This document shows, one piece after another, positions 15,450 to 24,089 of a stretch of DNA of 46,705 nucleotides. The DNA is from Clostridiales bacterium (GTDB taxonomy: Bacteria; Bacillota; Clostridia; Saccharofermentanales; Saccharofermentanaceae), in the NCBI GenBank assembly GCA_017617525.1, contig JAFZWA010000049.1:1-46705 (forward strand), given 5' to 3'. The translations under genes were made by a program, and so were the position numbers. Positions within the stretch are counted from its first letter, which is position 1; every line of letters begins with the position of its first letter. The notes beneath the pieces are model-generated. The model was not told where the DNA came from and searched no databases. It saw only the letters and a program-made list of their open reading frames with translations.

Positions 15450-17882
15450 ATGAAAAAGTCTGTTTCAAAAACCACCGCGATCGCGCTCGTCCTGGCAATG
15501 GCATGCGCGCTTCCGCTCACAGGATGCAAGAAAAACAAAAAGAACTCGTCAGGTAAAGGCGCCAACTCCGGACGCCCGACGGAAGTCAAAGAAGACGACC
15601 CGTATTTTTCCGACAGTACCGTCAGCTTCCAGGTTCCCGTCGACACCGAAAGGACGGTAGAAGGAACCGGCATCAGAAAGGGTCTCCTTGTAAACGACAA
15701 GGTCTACTATATGTACGAAGTCAACTACCGTCCGACCGAAGAACAGCAGAAGTTCCTTGAGACCTACGATCCTTTTGATTCGGAATCACTCAAACAGTAT
15801 TTTGAGGTCATGGGAGGAACCGGAGTTCGCGGGATCCGCCGCTGTGATCTCTCGGGCGAGACGGAGCTGGACTACGAACTCGATCCGGATGCGGATCCGA
15901 GCAATATGTTTATCCTTTCCGACGGAACTCTGGGCGTTTTTGAAACGAAGACCACCTATGACGTCGATGAACTCGGCGATCTGGTGCAGTACGACACCAT
16001 GAAGCTGGTGTACTATTCCGCGGACGGAAGCATCCTGGAAGAACATGATGTCACGGATGAGGACATCCATCTGATCGGTTATTCCAATGTAAAAGCACTG
16101 GAAAACGGCAATCTCATGTTCTATGCCGAAAACGAGCTCATGATCACCGACAGGACCGGTAAGCTCCAGGTAAGATACGAAGGCGAAGACGCGTTCCGTT
16201 ATTTCTTTACCGAAAACGGCAAAACTTACGCCGTGATCTCGACCTTTGTCAACAAGGGACAGGACAACTACGAATGGGAAAACTCGCTTTGCGAGTTTGA
16301 TACCAATACCGCAAAGACCGGCGCGAAAACTGCTCTGACCGATCTTCCTTCGGAGCTTTTCGACTGCGGGGAAAAAGGATCTTACGGATTGAGCGAAGAT
16401 GGCATCGTGAAAAGCGATATCCTTAACAATAAAGAGGAACTCGTCATGAGCTTTTCGGACACGGATTTTTCCATGAACACCGGCGCGAGTGATCTTTCCT
16501 GCACGGATGATAATGATTTCTACGTACTTTATTACGAAGTCCTTGGCGATGGTCCGGACGCGCTGGCAGAAATGAAACTGACGCACTTCCACAAGGAAGA
16601 GAAGAATCCGTACGCCGGAAAGAAGATCATCTACGCGGCGTCCTGCGGAACCGCGCCGGAGGGCTTCTTCCGGTCTGTGATCAACGAATACAATAAGCGC
16701 CCGGAAAGCAAGGCGCGTGTCGTGACCTATGTCGAGTCGAGCGATGCGGGGATCCCGTATCAGGAACAGGCGGCCAACGCGGCGGACAAAATGCTCCTTG
16801 CCATGAAGTCCGGAAACGGACCGGACGTGCTCCTCGATTGTGCCGATTTCAGCCAGTTCAATTCCGATAAGATCCTTGTTGACCTGAATCCCTACATGAA
16901 CGGAGAAAACGGGATCGACCGATCCAAGTACTTCGACAACATTTTCCGCGCGTTTGAAACGGACGGGAAGCTCTATCAGATGCCGCTTCTGGTCACGGTA
17001 AGCGGACTTGTCGGAGATAAGTCGGTCCTCGGAGACAAGGACGGCTTCACGCTTTCGGAGATGGATGAAAAACTCTCCTTACTTCCTTCGGATGTATTCC
17101 CGCTGACGTATCAGCCGAAGGATATCCTGACGAATCTTCTTTATGCCGATATGGATCACTACGTGAACTATTCCGAAGGAACGGCAAACTTCGACAGTGA
17201 CGATTTCCGAAATCTCCTGGAATTCTCCAAAAAGTTCGGCGGCCGTATCTCCGAGGAAAAGTATTATGAGCTTTGCGAACGCTATGACCTGCAGTCGATG
17301 ATATCGGATCTGACGGCAGATTGCTTCATGATGCAGGACGGAATCGTTTCTCTTTGCGGTATGGAGTATTCAGAGATCCGCTACTATGCTTCGTATGCTG
17401 AGCTCTGCGGAAGAGATCCGCTTCTTTTGGGCTGGCCGACGAGCAAGGAGCCGGGCCTTTCCGCCAAGGCAGATGTCTCCGTCGGTATCTCCGCTTTTTC
17501 GGATAACACGGACGAATCGTGGGATTTCGTTTCGTTCCTTCTTCAGGCGGAGGAGGCTTTCTCGTTCTGGGGCGACATCTACGTGCTTCGTTCCGGCGCC
17601 GAGAAGAAGATGCAAAGCGCGATCGACGAGTATCAGCGCCTTTCCGAGATCTATAAGGATGATCCGGGCATGTACGAGGGCCAGGCCCCGCTCTCGGAAG
17701 CCACGGTGGCCGCTTACGAAGAACAGATCGGCAGGATCACAACATCCGTCCACACGAACCCTTCGATTATGGCGATCGTCAGCGAAGAAGCCGCCGCTTT
17801 CTTTAACGGCCAGAAAAGCGCCGACGAAGTCAGTAAGACGATCCAGAACCGTGTCACGACTCTCATGACCGAGCAGCAGTGA
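15450..17882 (+). CDS. Solute-binding lipoprotein, paralogue of the 10422 gene
   Basis: 810 residues. The signal peptide ends in LPLTGC (lipidated Cys26), a textbook lipobox. The architecture is the same as in the 10422 protein: a beta-rich N-terminal half (NYRPTEE and FSDSTV segments conserved between the two), then a family 1 solute-binding domain (KNPYAGKKIIYA, NKRPESKARVVTY, MKSGNGPDVLLD, YFDNIFRAFETDGKLYQMP, and a C-terminal FFNGQKSADEVSKTIQNR). GGGGAAAA lies 8 nt before the ATG. No transporter genes are near. I infer an orphan binding or sensory lipoprotein on the outer face of the membrane. Confidence 0.87.
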   Translation: MKKSVSKTTAIALVLAMACALPLTGCKKNKKNSSGKGANSGRPTEVKEDDPYFSDSTVSFQVPVDTERTVEGTGIRKGLLVNDKVYYMYEVNYRPTEEQQKFLETYDPFDSESLKQYFEVMGGTGVRGIRRCDLSGETELDYELDPDADPSNMFILSDGTLGVFETKTTYDVDELGDLVQYDTMKLVYYSADGSILEEHDVTDEDIHLIGYSNVKALENGNLMFYAENELMITDRTGKLQVRYEGEDAFRYFFTENGKTYAVISTFVNKGQDNYEWENSLCEFDTNTAKTGAKTALTDLPSELFDCGEKGSYGLSEDGIVKSDILNNKEELVMSFSDTDFSMNTGASDLSCTDDNDFYVLYYEVLGDGPDALAEMKLTHFHKEEKNPYAGKKIIYAASCGTAPEGFFRSVINEYNKRPESKARVVTYVESSDAGIPYQEQAANAADKMLLAMKSGNGPDVLLDCADFSQFNSDKILVDLNPYMNGENGIDRSKYFDNIFRAFETDGKLYQMPLLVTVSGLVGDKSVLGDKDGFTLSEMDEKLSLLPSDVFPLTYQPKDILTNLLYADMDHYVNYSEGTANFDSDDFRNLLEFSKKFGGRISEEKYYELCERYDLQSMISDLTADCFMMQDGIVSLCGMEYSEIRYYASYAELCGRDPLLLGWPTSKEPGLSAKADVSVGISAFSDNTDESWDFVSFLLQAEEAFSFWGDIYVLRSGAEKKMQSAIDEYQRLSEIYKDDPGMYEGQAPLSEATVAAYEEQIGRITTSVHTNPSIMAIVSEEAAAFFNGQKSADEVSKTIQNRVTTLMTEQQ

Positions 17883-17902
17883 TCGGTTCTTCCGATCCTT
17901 TT
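17881..17902 (+). terminator. Weak hairpin after the lipoprotein gene
   Basis: GATCGG-TTCTT-CCGATC followed by CTTTTC, overlapping the stop codon. A six-pair stem makes it a marginal terminator. Confidence 0.35.
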
Positions 17903-17906
17903 CAAG

Positions 17907-17915
17907 TGATATAAT
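17907..17915 (+). promoter_or_regulatory. Extended -10 promoter of the acidic protein/helicase operon
   Basis: TGATATAAT: TATAAT at 17910-17915 with TG one base before it. There is no clear -35. The start codon is about 44 bp downstream. Confidence 0.6.
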
Positions 17916-17958
17916 CGAACCATAACGGTTAGGGAAACTTTTATGGGGAGGTCAGCTT

Positions 17959-18579
17959 ATGGATTGGAAGACATTTTACGACAGTTACGAAGCCTTCGAG
18001 CAGGACGAGCTCGTGCAGAAATTCCTGAATCTTTCGGACTACGGCCCGGCAAAAGAGATCGTCGAAGTCTTAGACGATGTGGACGACGACCAGGACATTC
18101 GAACGATCGTTTTAAAAGCTGCCGATAAAGGTGCTTTTGACTCGGTAAAAGCACTTGAGGAGCTCGAGATGAGCGTCAGTACGAAGGTCCTCGATCAGGT
18201 GATCGAAAAGTTCGCCGAAGGCAGAAAGCTTTCGATGGAGGACCTCGAAAGACTCGGCGACATCGCAAGTGAAGACAAGTTCTCCGAGCTCCTCGAAGAC
18301 CAGCTCGACATGGGCGTTGCTTTCACGGCGGACGAGATCGAAACGCTCGACGAATATCTCAATAACGACGATGTACTGATCCGTCTTATCGAAGAGGTAA
18401 AAGCACCGCTTACGATCGAGGATATCGAGAATCTGGATTTCCTTCTGCCCGACGGCGAAAGGATCGACGACGTTCTCGCGGCAAGAGGTGACCTTTCCGG
18501 CGCGCTTCTTGAGTGGGAAAAAGAAAACAACATGGACGGAGATTTTGACGATCTCGACGACATCGACGGAGACTACTGA
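17959..18579 (+). CDS. Acidic helical protein upstream of a SNF2 helicase
   Basis: 206 residues, unrecognised. It is very acidic and mostly helical, ending in an Asp-rich tail (DFDDLDDIDGDY). Blocks such as LEELEMSVSTKVLDQVIEKF and MEDLERLGDIA suggest short helical repeats. GGGGAGG lies 7 nt before the ATG. Its stop codon is 3 bp from the start of the helicase gene, so translation is probably coupled and the products are likely partners. It might be an adaptor, a chaperone for the helicase or a nucleic-acid mimic. Its coding sequence holds an inverted GTGCTTTT/AAAAGCAC pair (18131-18154). Confidence 0.7.
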   Translation: MDWKTFYDSYEAFEQDELVQKFLNLSDYGPAKEIVEVLDDVDDDQDIRTIVLKAADKGAFDSVKALEELEMSVSTKVLDQVIEKFAEGRKLSMEDLERLGDIASEDKFSELLEDQLDMGVAFTADEIETLDEYLNNDDVLIRLIEEVKAPLTIEDIENLDFLLPDGERIDDVLAARGDLSGALLEWEKENNMDGDFDDLDDIDGDY

Positions 18580-18582
18580 TAT

Positions 18583-21381
18583 ATGGCAAGCAGAGCATTT
18601 GGTAAAAGCGAGATCAACGCGGTCACATCTCGCATCAAGGTGGCGCAGGAACTGGCAGCGAGCGGGATCAATAAAGTCACGACGACCAGATCCGACATCG
18701 AGTCCGCCATCAACGAAGCGATCAAGCCCGAGTGGGCGCGCGTTCTTCACGGGATCCCGGTCGACGAGCTTAACGCCAATAAAGAAGGCATCCGTACCAA
18801 TGTTCTGAAAGAAGCAGGCTATACCGATATCTATTCCATCTATGCCGCGAGCCAGCAGAACCTCGCGTCCGTGAACGGCATCGGTGAGGTGATGTCGCTT
18901 CGCGCAAAAGAGAACGCGCATAAGATCGCGGCCGATGTCGCGAAAAACGTAAAACTCCGTTTAAGTCTGGATCATAAATCGGAAGAGTATTCGCGACTTG
19001 TCACGGCGGTCGCCGAGCACATGCGCGCTAAGGAAAACCTTCCGAAGTGTCAGGCCCTTCTGGCCTTGATCCCGACAAGCGTAGATCAGGATATCGAGAA
19101 CACCAAATGCGCCAAGTCCGGCATCAAGTGGTTCTTTACAGGTGATAACAAAAAGACAGAAGCCCAGGCGGCCTACGACCGACTTCTTGCGACTGCATCC
19201 ACGATCGACCAGAGCGGACTTGTTTCGCAGATCCAGGGCTATCCGGCCGCCGCTCCCGCGGCACAGACCGCGACGCAGACCGCGGCGCAAGCAGGCGTGC
19301 AGATGCCTTCTGCAACACCCGCCGCTCCCGCGCCGAGCGCGCTTTGTTCCATCGTCGGCCCGATCAGTATCGCCGCCGCGTGGAATGATTTTGCCAACCG
19401 CCCGATCGAGTACTATCAGGTGCTCGAAGAGATCGCACCGGAGCGTTTCAATGGTGAAGAAGACGGCTACGGCTTAAGTGACGAGATCCGTGATGACGTT
19501 GCCAATACACCTGTCGATCTGACAGGTCTTGCTTGTACGCTCCGCGGATACCAGATCTGGGGCGTCAAATACATCCTTCACCAGAAGCGCGTTCTTCTCG
19601 GCGATGAGATGGGTCTCGGAAAGACCATCCAGGCTCTTGCCGTCATGGTCTCCCTTCGTAACGACTATCTCAAGGAGATCGAGGCAGAAGAGAAGGCCGG
19701 CTCCGAACCGGATCCGGTAGCGGCTGCCGAGCCTGCCGCGGCACCTTTGGAAGTCCAGCCTGCGCCGCAACCTTCTGTTTCTCCGCTTCAGGACGATTCG
19801 GATATCGTTGCCGCCGCCACGAAAAAGCATCCGCCGCGCTTTCTGGTTATCTGCCCGGCCAGTGTCATCGTCAACTGGTGCCGTGAGATCGAAGCCAAGA
19901 GTGACCTGAAAGCATATAACCTTCACGACAATAAACGTGACGAATCTTTTGAGACCTGGTCCGAAGAAGGCGGCGTGGCCGTCACCAACTACGAAAGTCT
20001 CGAGAACCACTTCGTGATCGATACGGATTTTGATATCGACATGATCGTCGTCGATGAGGCGCACTACATCAAGAACACATCTGCCAAGAGAAGTAAGAAT
20101 GTACTCGAGCTCTGCTATCACACAGAGAGGATCCTTTTCATGACAGGTACTCCACTTGAGAATAACGTCAATGAAATGATCCGCCTGATGGACTATCTCC
20201 AGCACGATGTCGCCCAGCGTGCGCAGTCAGTGAGCGTGACCGCTTACGCGGATGATTTCAAGGATAAAATCTCGCCTGTTTACTACAGAAGAAAAAGAGA
20301 GAGCGTTCTTTCCGAGCTTCCGGATCTGACGGACATCAAGGAATGGTGCAACATGACACCGGAGGACGAACGCGCCTACGAGGATGACGTTCTGACCGGA
20401 TCGTTCATGGATGTCCGCCGTGTCTCCTGGAGAAATGAAGACTATCTCAACACTTCCGCGAAAGTTCAACGCCTTCGTGAGATCGTCGAGGACGCCGCCG
20501 AGGATCAAAGAAAGATCCTCGTGTTCTCATTCTTCCTCGATACGCTTGAGAAGATAAGGACTGTCTTCGGCACGCAGTGCGTCGGTGTCATCAACGGCGC
20601 CGTTCCTGTTGAAGAACGTCAGAGTATCGTCGATGCTTTTGAACAGGCTCCTGCCGGTTCCGTGCTTGCCGCGCAGATCCAGTCGGGTGGTACGGGACTT
20701 AACATCCAGTCGGCAAGTGTCGTTATTCTCTGTGAACCGCAGTACAAACCGTCTACGGAGAATCAGGCGATCGGACGCGCGCACAGAATGGGTCAGACCA
20801 GAGATGTTTTGGTCTATCGTCTCCTTTGCCCGGATACCGTTGATGAGAGAATGATCGAGATCATTGAAGCCAAGCAGGCGGAGTTCGATACCTTCGCGGA
20901 TGAGTCTTCCGCCGCGGCAAGAGATGCCGCGAGTGAACAAAACGGTGTCGATGTCAATCAGAATGTTATCGTCGGCGAGAAGTCTGCTGCTGAGAGCGAA
21001 GCGCAAGGTAGTGCGACGGAAGGATCAAGAGATGAGGATCCGACTTCTACACGTCCCGTTGATCAGCCCGTGCTCGAACCTTCCGAGACCGGCGCTTCGA
21101 CCGAGCGCGAGATCGACAACGCAAGCATCAACAAGATCTTTGCAGATGAGAAGGCAAGGATCCTCGCCAAGCGTGAAAGAGAAGCACAGCTCGCGGCACA
21201 GTCACCCGCGCCGATAGAAGAACCTGTTGTCGCTCCGGTAGAGCCTGCCACTGTCGCTGTGGTTGCGCCGACAGCTCCAGCTGCACCTGAAAGACCGAAA
21301 ATGATCTTCTGCCGCTACTGCGGAAAGCAGATCCCGGGTGATTCAGTTTTCTGCAGCTACTGTGGTAAGGACGTGCGCTGA
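18583..21381 (+). CDS. SNF2/RapA-type helicase with N-terminal HhH region and C-terminal zinc ribbon
   Basis: 932 residues. Residues about 75-115 look like a helix-hairpin-helix (LASVNGIGEVMSLRAKENA). The SNF2 core follows: Walker A GDEMGLGKT (340-348), DEAH box (491-494), TGTPLENN, and motifs V/VI in SGGTGLNIQ and QAIGRAHRMGQTRD (728-741). An Ala/Pro-rich insertion of about 45 residues lies between motif I and the next strand (about 368-412), which is unusual inside a SNF2 core. An acidic, Ala/Pro-rich tail leads to a zinc ribbon CRYCGK...CSYCGK (Cys910, 913, 924, 927). It probably moves along double-stranded DNA and remodels protein-DNA complexes using ATP. It is paired with the acidic protein upstream. 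A role in repair, transcription recycling or defence cannot be told from sequence. Confidence 0.9.
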   Translation: MASRAFGKSEINAVTSRIKVAQELAASGINKVTTTRSDIESAINEAIKPEWARVLHGIPVDELNANKEGIRTNVLKEAGYTDIYSIYAASQQNLASVNGIGEVMSLRAKENAHKIAADVAKNVKLRLSLDHKSEEYSRLVTAVAEHMRAKENLPKCQALLALIPTSVDQDIENTKCAKSGIKWFFTGDNKKTEAQAAYDRLLATASTIDQSGLVSQIQGYPAAAPAAQTATQTAAQAGVQMPSATPAAPAPSALCSIVGPISIAAAWNDFANRPIEYYQVLEEIAPERFNGEEDGYGLSDEIRDDVANTPVDLTGLACTLRGYQIWGVKYILHQKRVLLGDEMGLGKTIQALAVMVSLRNDYLKEIEAEEKAGSEPDPVAAAEPAAAPLEVQPAPQPSVSPLQDDSDIVAAATKKHPPRFLVICPASVIVNWCREIEAKSDLKAYNLHDNKRDESFETWSEEGGVAVTNYESLENHFVIDTDFDIDMIVVDEAHYIKNTSAKRSKNVLELCYHTERILFMTGTPLENNVNEMIRLMDYLQHDVAQRAQSVSVTAYADDFKDKISPVYYRRKRESVLSELPDLTDIKEWCNMTPEDERAYEDDVLTGSFMDVRRVSWRNEDYLNTSAKVQRLREIVEDAAEDQRKILVFSFFLDTLEKIRTVFGTQCVGVINGAVPVEERQSIVDAFEQAPAGSVLAAQIQSGGTGLNIQSASVVILCEPQYKPSTENQAIGRAHRMGQTRDVLVYRLLCPDTVDERMIEIIEAKQAEFDTFADESSAAARDAASEQNGVDVNQNVIVGEKSAAESEAQGSATEGSRDEDPTSTRPVDQPVLEPSETGASTEREIDNASINKIFADEKARILAKREREAQLAAQSPAPIEEPVVAPVEPATVAVVAPTAPAAPERPKMIFCRYCGKQIPGDSVFCSYCGKDVR

Positions 21382-21382
21382 T

Positions 21383-21823
21383 TCAAGCGATATTCTTTGG
21401 CTTGCCGTATTCTCTTACCATCGCTTCCATTGAGATGACCCACTGCTTTCCATATTTGCAGGCATCTACACCGCTGACCAGTTTTCCGTAGGAGATTGCC
21501 TTGCGAAGTGTGCTTTCGTTTAATCCCCAGATCTTTGTCGCGTCGGTAAAAGAAAGAAGACCATCAAAAGGAGTCTTGATCGGCTTTCCGTTCGCGTATA
21601 ATTCGTCGCAGGAAAGATCAAGTTCATCGTCCCAAACGATGCCATAGCCGCCCATATCGACCTTCACCTTGCAGAAGAGTTCTGGTTCACTTTCAAGGCG
21701 CTTGAAAGAGTCCCATCTTTTGAGAAGAGGTTTGACGTCATAGATCTTGGTTGAACCTTCCGCGAACTGCACACACAAACGCAGATCCGGAAGAGCGCTT
21801 ACAGTATTCACCTTGTGAAACAT
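21383..21823 (-). CDS. DUF2442 domain protein with C-terminal helix-turn-helix
   Basis: 146 residues. I chose the ATG at 21823 (MFHKVNTVSALPDLRL) because AAAGGAG lies 8 nt upstream; a longer frame reaches into the next gene. Residues about 1-80 fit DUF2442 (LRLCVQFAEGSTKIYDVKPLL). The C-terminal part (FTDATKIWGLNESTLRKAIS, then QWVISMEAMVREYG) looks like a DNA-binding helix-turn-helix of the excisionase/antitoxin type. It lies 13 bp downstream of a DUF4160 gene. DUF4160/DUF2442 pairs are common, and a toxin-antitoxin-like role has been suspected, with this protein as the regulatory partner; that is inference. Confidence 0.8.
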   Translation of the reverse strand: MFHKVNTVSALPDLRLCVQFAEGSTKIYDVKPLLKRWDSFKRLESEPELFCKVKVDMGGYGIVWDDELDLSCDELYANGKPIKTPFDGLLSFTDATKIWGLNESTLRKAISYGKLVSGVDACKYGKQWVISMEAMVREYGKPKNIA

Positions 21824-21836
21824 ATCATCAACTCCT

Positions 21837-22091
21837 TTACTCGAGGGGAGGAAGAGTCTTGAATGACTGCGTCTCCCAAATATCCAAAAGGTCAATCTGA
21901 TGAAGACTGATCCACTTTCTAACCATTGCCAGCGCTTTGGGTGGCAGATGTCCGTCGATAACATCTCCTGTTTGGATACTTACTGCTGCCACATCTTCGC
22001 CATAAAACGCGTGCACGTGAGGAGGATTGTGCTCTGCCTGTTGATAATACATACGAATGACGATTCCGTGGAATCTGGATAGAGTTGGCAT
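21837..22091 (-). CDS. DUF4160 domain protein
   Basis: 84 residues. The pattern MPTLSRFHGIVIRMYYQQAE followed by HNPPHVHAFYG is the hallmark of DUF4160. The start at 22091 has GAGGT 8 nt upstream; a start 30 bp further up lacks one. It is the first gene of a two-gene unit with the DUF2442 protein. The conserved HxxPHxHA histidines suggest metal binding or a nuclease-like site, but the activity is unproven. Confidence 0.85.
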   Translation of the reverse strand: MPTLSRFHGIVIRMYYQQAEHNPPHVHAFYGEDVAAVSIQTGDVIDGHLPPKALAMVRKWISLHQIDLLDIWETQSFKTLPPLE

Positions 22092-22280
22092 ATTATCGAC
22101 CTCTTTTCTGAATTGTATCACTTAAACGTGAAGCATACAAGAGAATTATTATTTCTAATCATTATGGTTGTAAAAATGCGTCAAATAACGACCATTTGGT
22201 GTCAATTTTGACAGATTTGTCAGATTTTGATTGTTTTTTTTTGTTCGTTGGAGTGAAAGTGTGGGATCCGTTGTTTGTGA

Positions 22281-22385
22281 ATATGCAGATTATGAGACAT
22301 TTGCATATATTTCGATGAAAAATATGCAGATTTATCTCCCAAACAGTAGATTATTTGCATATTATTTGCTAAAATATATGCAAAT
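22281..22385 (+). promoter_or_regulatory. Five-copy ATATGCA operator array upstream of the Fic gene
   Basis: ATATGCAG (22281), TTTGCATAT (22300), ATATGCAG (22322), TTTGCATAT (22354) and ATATGCAAAT (22376) alternate in orientation, most about 20 bp apart. This is a typical layout for cooperative repressor binding two helical turns apart. The last copy lies about 60 bp before the Fic start codon. The whole intergenic stretch 22092-22447 holds no other gene. Confidence 0.6.
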
Positions 22386-22447
22386 AACGATTGCAAGTAG
22401 GCAGATTCGTGAAAAATCAGGAAGGGTCAGAAGGGAGCAAGTTGGCT

Positions 22448-23494
22448 ATGAGAAGATTTGACTATATGTTTCTTAGAGGTCTGAAAGTGCCGACAAGCTT
22501 TCTGGGTCTTACCAATAAGATATACGAGCTTCGCTTGGTTGAAGAAGAGAAGAAGCGTATGTATCCCGATATGTTTACTCAACTTCAAAAGATCGCCGTT
22601 GTCCAATCGGTTAAAGGCAGTAATGCCATCGAAGGAATCATCACAACGGATAAGAGAATCGAAGAGATCGTTAATCAGAGTTCTGCCCCGTTAAATCATT
22701 CGGAAAGAGAGATCGCCGGTTACAGAGATGCTTTAAATCTGATCCATAATGAGTTCGCAGATATTGACTGCAACGAGGAAATGATTCTGGGATTGCACAG
22801 GATTCTTCTGTCGCAGACCGGACTGGAATACGGTGGACAGTACAAGAAAGAAGATAACGCGATCTACGAAAGAATGACGGACGGCACGTTACGACTTCGT
22901 TGGAATCCGGTACCGGCCACAGAGACGGAAGCGGCGATGCAGCAGATGCTTCTGGCTTACTATGAGGCGCGTTGTGATGCCGGGGTAGATCAGCTGCTTC
23001 TTATACCTTGTGTCATTCTTGATTTTCTTTGCATACACCCGTTTCAAGACGGAAACGGAAGAATGAGCCGACTGATTTCTTTGCTGCTGCTTTATAAGAA
23101 TGATTTCGATATTTCAAAATACGTCTCGTTCGAACAGCAGATCAATGAAATGAAGGATGAGTATTACGAGGCTCTTCGCCGATCTTCCATCGGCTGGCAC
23201 GAGAACAATAATGACTACATCCCGTTTATGGAGAACTTTTTACTCTCGCTCTTCCTTTGCTATAAGGAACTGGATAAGCGGTTCGCCACATTGGGGTCAC
23301 GGAAAGTAAGCAAGAAAGAGCGCGTCGAGAAGGCTCTTTTGAATGCTTTTCTTCCCATCAGCAAGAAAGAGATCTGCCAATTGTTTCCAGATATATCCGT
23401 AACGACTGTAGAATCGGTAATTTCTTCTATGCTTAAGGACGGAAAGATCAAGAAGATCGGTTCGACCAGAGACGCAAAGTATATTAAGTCATAA
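22448..23494 (+). CDS. Fic family protein (AMPylator-type) with C-terminal winged helix
   Basis: 348 residues. The catalytic motif HPFQDGNGR (197-205) is intact. An N-terminal inhibitory motif SNAIEG (58-63) supplies the Glu that blocks the ATP site in self-inhibited class II Fic proteins. The C-terminal 60 residues (KKEICQLFPDISVTTVESVI) form a winged helix likely to bind DNA. Fic enzymes transfer AMP from ATP to hydroxyl groups of target proteins. The start at 22448 (MRRFDYMFLRG) has GGGAG 10 nt upstream. The operator-like array immediately upstream suggests autoregulation. No separate antitoxin gene is visible. Confidence 0.92.
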   Translation: MRRFDYMFLRGLKVPTSFLGLTNKIYELRLVEEEKKRMYPDMFTQLQKIAVVQSVKGSNAIEGIITTDKRIEEIVNQSSAPLNHSEREIAGYRDALNLIHNEFADIDCNEEMILGLHRILLSQTGLEYGGQYKKEDNAIYERMTDGTLRLRWNPVPATETEAAMQQMLLAYYEARCDAGVDQLLLIPCVILDFLCIHPFQDGNGRMSRLISLLLLYKNDFDISKYVSFEQQINEMKDEYYEALRRSSIGWHENNNDYIPFMENFLLSLFLCYKELDKRFATLGSRKVSKKERVEKALLNAFLPISKKEICQLFPDISVTTVESVISSMLKDGKIKKIGSTRDAKYIKS

Positions 23495-23506
23495 AGGAGA
23501 TAGAAT

Positions 23507-23953
23507 ATGCCCTTTATCATCAAACATTTTAATGAGCTCACTACAAGGGAGCTCTACGAGATATTAAAGACAAGGCAGGAGATCTTCATCATCGAGCAGG
23601 ACTGCCCGTATATGGATATCGACGATCTTGACCTTAATGCGATACACGTGTTTTCAATGAATGAGGAAGGACGGGTCACTTCCTGCCTTCGAGTATTCAT
23701 GCGCGATGAAAAGACTAAGACCGCCCAGATCGGAAGAGTCGTCACATTAACTCACGGCGAAGGCCTTGGTGGTGCGCTCCTTCACGAAGGCGTTAAGATC
23801 GCGCTCGATCACTATAAAGCCGAGAAGATCTATCTCGAAGCACAGACCTACGCGATCGGCTACTACGCCAAAGAAGGATTCAAAGTCGTTTCCGAAGAAT
23901 TCCTAGAGGACGGCATCCCGCACGTGAAGATGGAGAGAGGAAGAGACCTCTAG
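23507..23953 (+). CDS. ElaA-like GNAT acetyltransferase
   Basis: 148 residues. LYEILKTRQEIFIIEQDCPYMDIDDLD near the N terminus is the ElaA pattern (lklRqeVFvvEQ-cpY-e-D-D). The acetyl-CoA loop of the GNAT fold corresponds to IGRVVTLTHGEGLGGALLHE. AAAGGAG lies 7 nt before the ATG, 12 bp after the Fic stop, so the two are probably cotranscribed. The substrate is unknown. Confidence 0.88.
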   Translation: MPFIIKHFNELTTRELYEILKTRQEIFIIEQDCPYMDIDDLDLNAIHVFSMNEEGRVTSCLRVFMRDEKTKTAQIGRVVTLTHGEGLGGALLHEGVKIALDHYKAEKIYLEAQTYAIGYYAKEGFKVVSEEFLEDGIPHVKMERGRDL

Positions 23954-24089
23954 CCGCTTCCAGAGCGGCGCAGTGAGGCAACGAGCGCAGACTCGGAATG
24001 CCGCCGCGCCCGATTTCCCGCGCACCCTGTCACATCTTCCGGTGTTGGTGTAAAATGAAAAATGAGTTGAAAAGAAGGGAATCCCATAA

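Noticed and set aside
18131..18154. Motif hairpin GTGCTTTT/AAAAGCAC in the acidic protein gene
   Set aside because: It is in coding sequence and lacks the outer G/C of the 9-mer, so I do not count it with the intergenic copies, though it may be related.
22231..22461. 76-codon frame upstream of the Fic gene
   Set aside because: It runs through the operator-like repeats, has no ribosome binding site and encodes a low-complexity peptide.
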